Shown in pieces: positions 59,836-64,000 of a DNA stretch of 64,000 nt; the first letter of the stretch is position 1, and each line of letters begins with the position of its first letter. Below the pieces are notes generated by a model that saw nothing but the letters and a program-made list of their open reading frames with translations, searched no databases and was not told where the DNA came from. This DNA comes from Clostridium cuniculi (GTDB taxonomy: Bacteria > Bacillota > Clostridia > Clostridiales > Clostridiaceae), in the NCBI RefSeq assembly GCF_004353185.1, contig NZ_SMUS01000018.1, positions 1 to 64,000 of the forward strand, written 5' to 3'. A program made the position numbers and the translations under genes.

Positions 59836-59870
59836 ATAATATTAAAATTTAAGATGAATTTTAATATTAT
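59836..59870. repeat. 14-bp perfect AT inverted repeat
   Basis: Arms 59836-59849 and 59857-59870 are complementary, with a 7-base loop. No T-run follows either side. It lies in the upstream region of the PHP gene and could be an operator or a stable RNA structure. Confidence 0.5.
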
Positions 59871-59975
59871 ATTTAAAAAACTAAGTAATATTTCCCATAA
59901 TAAAAATATATCACCTTAGTTATGAAATGTAAATTGAAAACACTGAATTAAATTCTCAATAACACTAAGTAAATT

Positions 59976-60016
59976 AAAAAAAAAGAGATTATACAAATTA
60001 CTCTGTATAATCTCAT
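59976..60016 (-). terminator. Terminator of the DUF1292 gene
   Basis: GAGATTATACA (59985-59995) pairs with TGTATAATCTC (60004-60014). The minus strand continues into T9. Confidence 0.9.
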
Positions 60017-60022
60017 TAAATA

Positions 60023-60349
60023 TTACTCGTTAGCTAAAACGTTAGTGTAATATTCTGTTACTTTGTCAAATTCAGCTTCTTCTGGAACTATAAGTTCTCC
60101 TTCTTCAGTTGATCTGAATAAGTAAACTGATTCATCTTCTGGATTTTGAGCTAATACATATTCATTTTCTTCAAATTCAAATGCATCAACTATTGGACAA
60201 GATATAACATTTCCGTTATCATCTTCTAAGTCAACAACAAAGTGTTCATGTTCGTGTTCTCCACACCCACAGTTATCTCCACATCCGTGGCTATCATGAT
60301 CGTGTCCGCATCCGCAGCCTTCGCCGCATTTATTTAATTCATTTTCCAT
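60023..60349 (-). CDS. DUF1292 protein with His/Cys-rich metal-binding N-terminus
   Basis: 108 residues. The first 35 contain repeated Cys-Gly-x-Gly-Cys-Gly-Cys-Gly and His-Asp-His/Glu-His-Glu-His motifs. The remainder is an acidic DUF1292 domain with Ala-Phe-Glu-Phe-Glu-Glu-Asn-Glu-Tyr-Val and Pro-Glu-Asp-Glu-Ser-Val-Tyr-Leu-Phe-Arg. Most DUF1292 proteins lack such a head; here it could store or sense Ni, Zn or Fe. ATG 60349 has GGAGG 8 bases upstream. An inverted repeat lies just upstream (TAAACAAT 60376-60383 with 60397-60404). Monocistronic. Confidence 0.85.
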   Translation of the reverse strand: MENELNKCGEGCGCGHDHDSHGCGDNCGCGEHEHEHFVVDLEDDNGNVISCPIVDAFEFEENEYVLAQNPEDESVYLFRSTEEGELIVPEEAEFDKVTEYYTNVLANE

Positions 60350-60504
60350 TTTACATTCCTCCTTAAATAATAAGCTAAACAATTTATTTTATTAATATTG
60401 TTTAAACTTAACTAGTCTTTATAATTGTACCCTTATTCTTAGGAAAATAAAAGAAAAATATATTTTTTTTATAAATTTTTAAAAGCTTTTTATAAATTAT
60501 AAAT

Positions 60505-60533
60505 AAAAAAAGAGGCTTTCACCTCTTTTTTTA
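60505..60533. terminator. Terminator after the oxidoreductase gene
   Basis: AAAAAAGAGG pairs with CCTCTTTTTT around a 6-base loop with T-runs on both strands. It ends the pyruvate:ferredoxin oxidoreductase gene. Confidence 0.88.
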
Positions 60534-60544
60534 TTAATTTATTA

Positions 60545-63500
60545 CTATTCTTGATTAGCAAGTTTTCTATAGTTTTCTAATCTTTCCATTGCATCTGCTT
60601 GAGTCTTTTCAAATAAAGCATCTGCAGCTTCTGGGAACGCCTTAGCTAATGAAGCATATCTAACTTCTCCCATTAAGAATTCTCTAAAGTCTCCCTTAGG
60701 TTCTTTTGAATCTAAGCTAAATGGATTCTTAGTTCCCTTTAATGTTGGATTGTATCTATATAATGCCCAGTATCCGCAATCTACAGCTTTCTTAGCTTCT
60801 GATTGTGAATTAGTCATTCCTGCTTTGATACCATGGTTAATACATGGAGCATAAGCAATTATTAATGATGGTCCATCATAAGCTTCTGCTTCAGCTATAG
60901 CTTTAAGAGTTTGATTTTTGTCTGCTCCCATAGAGATTTGAGCAACATATACATAACCATAGCTCATAGCCATCATTCCTAAATCTTTCTTCTTAGTTCT
61001 CTTACCAGAAGCAGCAAATTTAGCTATTGCAGCTGTTGGTGTAGATTTAGAAGATTGTCCACCAGTATTTGAGTAAACTTCTGTATCAAATACTAATACA
61101 TTTACGTTTTCTCCTGATGCAAGTACATGGTCAAGTCCACCGTATCCGATGTCATATGCCCAACCGTCTCCACCAAAGATCCATTGAGATCTCTTAACGA
61201 AGAATTCTTTATCATTTAAAATAGTCTTAGCTATTTCAGCATCACAATTTTCAAGTGCAGTAACTAAAGCATTTGCTCTTTCTCTAGTTCCATCGCTTTC
61301 TTCTCTATTTTCTAACCAATCTTTTAATACAGCCTTAGTTTCATCAGCTATATCGCTTTCTAATGCAACTTGTACATTATCAGCAATTCTATCTCTTATA
61401 GCTTTAACCCCTAAGAACATACCTAAACCATATTCAGCATTATCTTCAAATAATGAGTTTGCCCAAGCTGGACCATGTCCATTATGGTTAACTGTATATG
61501 GAGTTGCTGGAGCTGATCCTCCCCAAATTGAAGAACATCCTGTAGCATTAGCTACCATCATTCTATCACCAAATAATTGAGTTACAAGCTTAGCATATGG
61601 AGTTTCTCCACAACCTGCACAAGCACCTGAGAACTCAAGAAGTGGTTGTTCAAATTGGCTACCTTTTAATGTATTCTTATTCATTGGGTTTTTCTTAGCA
61701 GATACTTCTGTTGTTGCATAATCCCATGCATCTATTTGATCATGTTGACTATCTTGTGGTTTCATAACTAAAGCTTTGTTCTTAGCTGGGCATACTTCAG
61801 CACAGTTTCCACATCCAGTACAATCAAGTGGAGTAACTCCAATTGAGAACTTATATGGAGCTTCTGTCTTTAATGCCTTAGCATCAGTAGTCTTCATTGA
61901 AGCAGGAGCTTTTTCAGCTTCTTCACTAGTTAATAAGAATGGTCTTATTGCAGCATGAGGACATACTACTGAACATTGATTACATTGAATACAATTTTCT
62001 GGTATCCATTCAGGAACATTAATTGCAATTCCTCTCTTTTCATATGCAGCTGTACCAGCCATGAAAGTACCATCTTCCATACCATGTTTAACAAATGTTG
62101 AAACAGGTAGTCCAAAACCTTCTTGTCTATTCATAGGTTCAACTATTTCTTTAATAAATGCTGGAGCTTCCTTAGTAGTTGCTACTTCTGCATCTACTGC
62201 ATTTGCCCATGCTGCTGGAACTTCTATTTTTACTACAGCTTCAACACCAGCATCAATAGCAGCATTATTCATATTAACAACTTTTTCACCTTTTTTACCA
62301 TATGATGTAACAACAGCTTGCTTTAAGTATGTTACTGCTTCATCAACAGGAATTATATTAGCAAGTTTAAAGAATGCAGCTTGCATTATCATGTTAATTC
62401 TTCCACCAAGACCAATTTCTTGAGCTATCTTAACAGCATTTAATGTGTAGAATTCTATATTCTTTTCAGCTATAGTTCTCTTCATTTCTGCTGGTAATTT
62501 TTCATCTAATTCTTCTGGTGTCCAAATTGTATTTAATAAGAACTTACCATTATTCTTTATTCCATCTAATACATTATATTTATAAACATATGATTGATTA
62601 TGACATGCTACAAAATCAGCTTTATCTATTAAATATGGTGATTTAATTGGTTTCTTACCAAATCTTAAGTGAGAAACTGTTATACCACCTGATTTTTTAG
62701 AGTCATATGAGAAATATCCTTGAGCATACATATCAGTATGGTCACCGATAATCTTAATAGCACTCTTATTAGCACCAACAGTACCATCTGAACCTAATCC
62801 CCAGAACTTACAAGCCTTAGTTCCTTCTGGTGTAGCATCTATATCTTCTACTGTTTCAAGTGAAGTAAATGTTACGTCATCAACTATACCAATTGTGAAT
62901 CCATTCTTAGGCTCGTCCTTAGATAAGTTAGCATAAACTGCAGCTATATCTGAAGGGTTTGGATCTTTTGAACCTAATCCATATCTACCACCAACTATAA
63001 CTGGAGCATTTTCTTTACCAGCAAATGCACTTACTACATCTAAGTATAATGGTTCACCGATTGATCCTGGTTCCTTAGTTCTATCTAAAACTGCAATTTT
63101 CTTAACTGTATCTGGAATTGCAGCTAATAATTTCTCTATTGAGAATGGTCTATAAAGTCTAACCTTTACAACACCAACTTTTTCTCCTCTAGCATTTAAG
63201 TAATCTACAGTTTCTTCAGCAACGTCTGTTCCTGAACCCATTGCAATAATTACTCTATCAGCATCTGGAGCTCCATAATAATCAAAACAATGATATTCTC
63301 TTCCTGTTAATTTAGTTATTTCAGCCATATATCCTTCTACTATTTCTGGAATATCATCATAGAATCTGTTTACAGCTTCTCTTGTTTGGAAGTATATATC
63401 TGGATTTTGAGCTGTACCTCTAGTTACTGGGTGGTCTGGATTTAATGCATTCTTTCTGAACTCACTAACAGCTTCCCAATCAACTAACTTAGCTAATTCA

Positions 63501-64000
63501 TCATATTCTAATACTTCAATCTTTTGTATTTCATGAGATGTTCTAAATCCATCAAAGAAGTTCATAAATGGAATTCTAGTTTTAATTGCAGTTAAATGTG
63601 CAACTGCAGATAAATCCATAACTTCTTGAACTGAACCTTCAGCAAGCATAGCAAAACCAGTTTGTCTAGCTGCCATAACGTCTTGATGATCTCCAAATAT
63701 ATTTAATGAAGATGTTGCTAATGCTCTAGCAGATACATGTATAACTCCTGGAAGTCTTTCTCCAGATATCTTGTACATATTAGGAATCATTAATAATAAA
63801 CCTTGTGAAGCTGTATATGTAGTAGTATAAGCTCCAGCCTGTAATGATCCATGAACAGCTCCTGCTGCTCCTCCTTCTGATTGCATTTCCATAACCTTTA
63901 CTGGTTGTCCAAAAATATTTTTTCTACCTTGTGCAACCCATTCATCAACATGTTCTGCCATTGGTGATGATGGAGTTATTGGATAAATAGCAGTTACTTC
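60545..64000 (-). CDS. nifJ: Pyruvate:ferredoxin (flavodoxin) oxidoreductase, 5'-truncated
   Basis: At least 1151 residues, open at the right edge. The frame continues to 64000 with Glu-Val-Thr-Ala-Ile-Tyr-Pro-Ile-Thr-Pro-Ser-Ser-Pro, so only about the first 15 residues are missing. All PFOR domains are fused in one chain. Two [4Fe-4S] motifs lie in the centre (Cys-Ile-Gln-Cys-Asn-Gln-Cys and Cys-Thr-Gly-Cys-Gly-Asn-Cys). Cys-Ala-Gly-Cys-Gly-Glu-Thr-Pro binds the third cluster, and Gly-Asp-Gly-Trp-Ala-Tyr-Asp-Ile binds TPP. It oxidises pyruvate to acetyl-CoA and CO2, reducing ferredoxin that can feed the Mbh hydrogenase in this window. Confidence 0.97.
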   Translation of the reverse strand, partial: EVTAIYPITPSSPMAEHVDEWVAQGRKNIFGQPVKVMEMQSEGGAAGAVHGSLQAGAYTTTYTASQGLLLMIPNMYKISGERLPGVIHVSARALATSSLNIFGDHQDVMAARQTGFAMLAEGSVQEVMDLSAVAHLTAIKTRIPFMNFFDGFRTSHEIQKIEVLEYDELAKLVDWEAVSEFRKNALNPDHPVTRGTAQNPDIYFQTREAVNRFYDDIPEIVEGYMAEITKLTGREYHCFDYYGAPDADRVIIAMGSGTDVAEETVDYLNARGEKVGVVKVRLYRPFSIEKLLAAIPDTVKKIAVLDRTKEPGSIGEPLYLDVVSAFAGKENAPVIVGGRYGLGSKDPNPSDIAAVYANLSKDEPKNGFTIGIVDDVTFTSLETVEDIDATPEGTKACKFWGLGSDGTVGANKSAIKIIGDHTDMYAQGYFSYDSKKSGGITVSHLRFGKKPIKSPYLIDKADFVACHNQSYVYKYNVLDGIKNNGKFLLNTIWTPEELDEKLPAEMKRTIAEKNIEFYTLNAVKIAQEIGLGGRINMIMQAAFFKLANIIPVDEAVTYLKQAVVTSYGKKGEKVVNMNNAAIDAGVEAVVKIEVPAAWANAVDAEVATTKEAPAFIKEIVEPMNRQEGFGLPVSTFVKHGMEDGTFMAGTAAYEKRGIAINVPEWIPENCIQCNQCSVVCPHAAIRPFLLTSEEAEKAPASMKTTDAKALKTEAPYKFSIGVTPLDCTGCGNCAEVCPAKNKALVMKPQDSQHDQIDAWDYATTEVSAKKNPMNKNTLKGSQFEQPLLEFSGACAGCGETPYAKLVTQLFGDRMMVANATGCSSIWGGSAPATPYTVNHNGHGPAWANSLFEDNAEYGLGMFLGVKAIRDRIADNVQVALESDIADETKAVLKDWLENREESDGTRERANALVTALENCDAEIAKTILNDKEFFVKRSQWIFGGDGWAYDIGYGGLDHVLASGENVNVLVFDTEVYSNTGGQSSKSTPTAAIAKFAASGKRTKKKDLGMMAMSYGYVYVAQISMGADKNQTLKAIAEAEAYDGPSLIIAYAPCINHGIKAGMTNSQSEAKKAVDCGYWALYRYNPTLKGTKNPFSLDSKEPKGDFREFLMGEVRYASLAKAFPEAADALFEKTQADAMERLENYRKLANQE

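Noticed and set aside
61776-62423. Open frames on the + strand inside the oxidoreductase gene
   Set aside because: They lie antisense to a highly conserved coding region and have no ribosome binding sites.
1-64000. Prophage, insertion sequences or genomic island
   Set aside because: No integrase, transposase, terminase or structural phage gene was seen, and base composition is even by eye, with local GC rise only in the collagen repeat and tRNAs.

Overview
The window is a low-GC, AT-rich chromosomal segment that reads as Clostridium sensu stricto. Codon and base composition, strong AGGAGG-type ribosome binding sites, GTG/TTG starts, U-rich hairpin terminators and the gene families all fit: a multidomain CBS pyrophosphatase, pyruvate:ferredoxin oxidoreductase, a type-I-like 633-residue glutamine synthetase and a collagen-like exosporium-type protein. 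I see no prophage, insertion sequence, integrase or CRISPR array. Species is not assignable by eye.

Layout. 1-400: a tRNA-Val/tRNA-Glu pair on the minus strand with its promoter and terminator. 0.5-6.7 kb: ComEC-like metallo-beta-lactamase protein, FUSC transporter, an unknown Asn/Gln-rich protein, a flavoprotein, and a three-gene DUF2089 regulator operon that shares modules internally. 7-10.4 kb: secreted DUF1002 protein, collagen-like protein, Nudix ADP-ribose pyrophosphatase. 10.4-16.5 kb: DHHW/MBOAT O-acylation pair, glycosyltransferase, membrane proteins and a 50-residue microprotein. 16.8-28 kb: AI-2E-family exporter, glutamine synthetase, a DUF5685/J-domain/membrane-protein operon, a TPM/zinc-ribbon pair, a 3D-domain protein that appears to start at CTG, a DUF4358 lipoprotein and a cell-wall amidase. 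28-32 kb: a 1255-residue LPXTG-anchored GH53 galactanase, followed by a LacX-like epimerase. 33-35.3 kb: rhodanese, methyltransferase and two unknowns.

35.4-44.2 kb is the centrepiece: a 15-gene minus-strand operon for a membrane-bound, Mrp-coupled group 4 [NiFe] hydrogenase (Mbh type). The order is NuoC-like, large subunit, hypA, hypB, Mrp E-F-G, MbhD, MbhE, Mrp B-C, an antiporter subunit apparently fused to MbhI, NuoH-like, small subunit, 2x[4Fe-4S] protein. The large subunit keeps both nickel-binding CxxC motifs and ends immediately after the second, with no cleavable tail. Reduced ferredoxin from the pyruvate:ferredoxin oxidoreductase at the right edge is the natural electron donor, so the window encodes a plausible pyruvate -> ferredoxin -> H2 plus ion-gradient route.

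44.4-64 kb: an unknown basic protein, thiI with its dedicated cysteine desulfurase, thrC-thrB-ACT operon, a Ca2+-type P-ATPase, CBS-pyrophosphatase, YvrJ, class IV aminotransferase, HAD phosphatase, class I aminotransferase, PHP phosphoesterase, a His/Cys-rich DUF1292 protein and the 5'-truncated pyruvate:ferredoxin oxidoreductase, which runs off the right edge.

Functions rest on reading motifs in the translations by eye. No database search was run. Promoter, operator and terminator calls are pattern matches.
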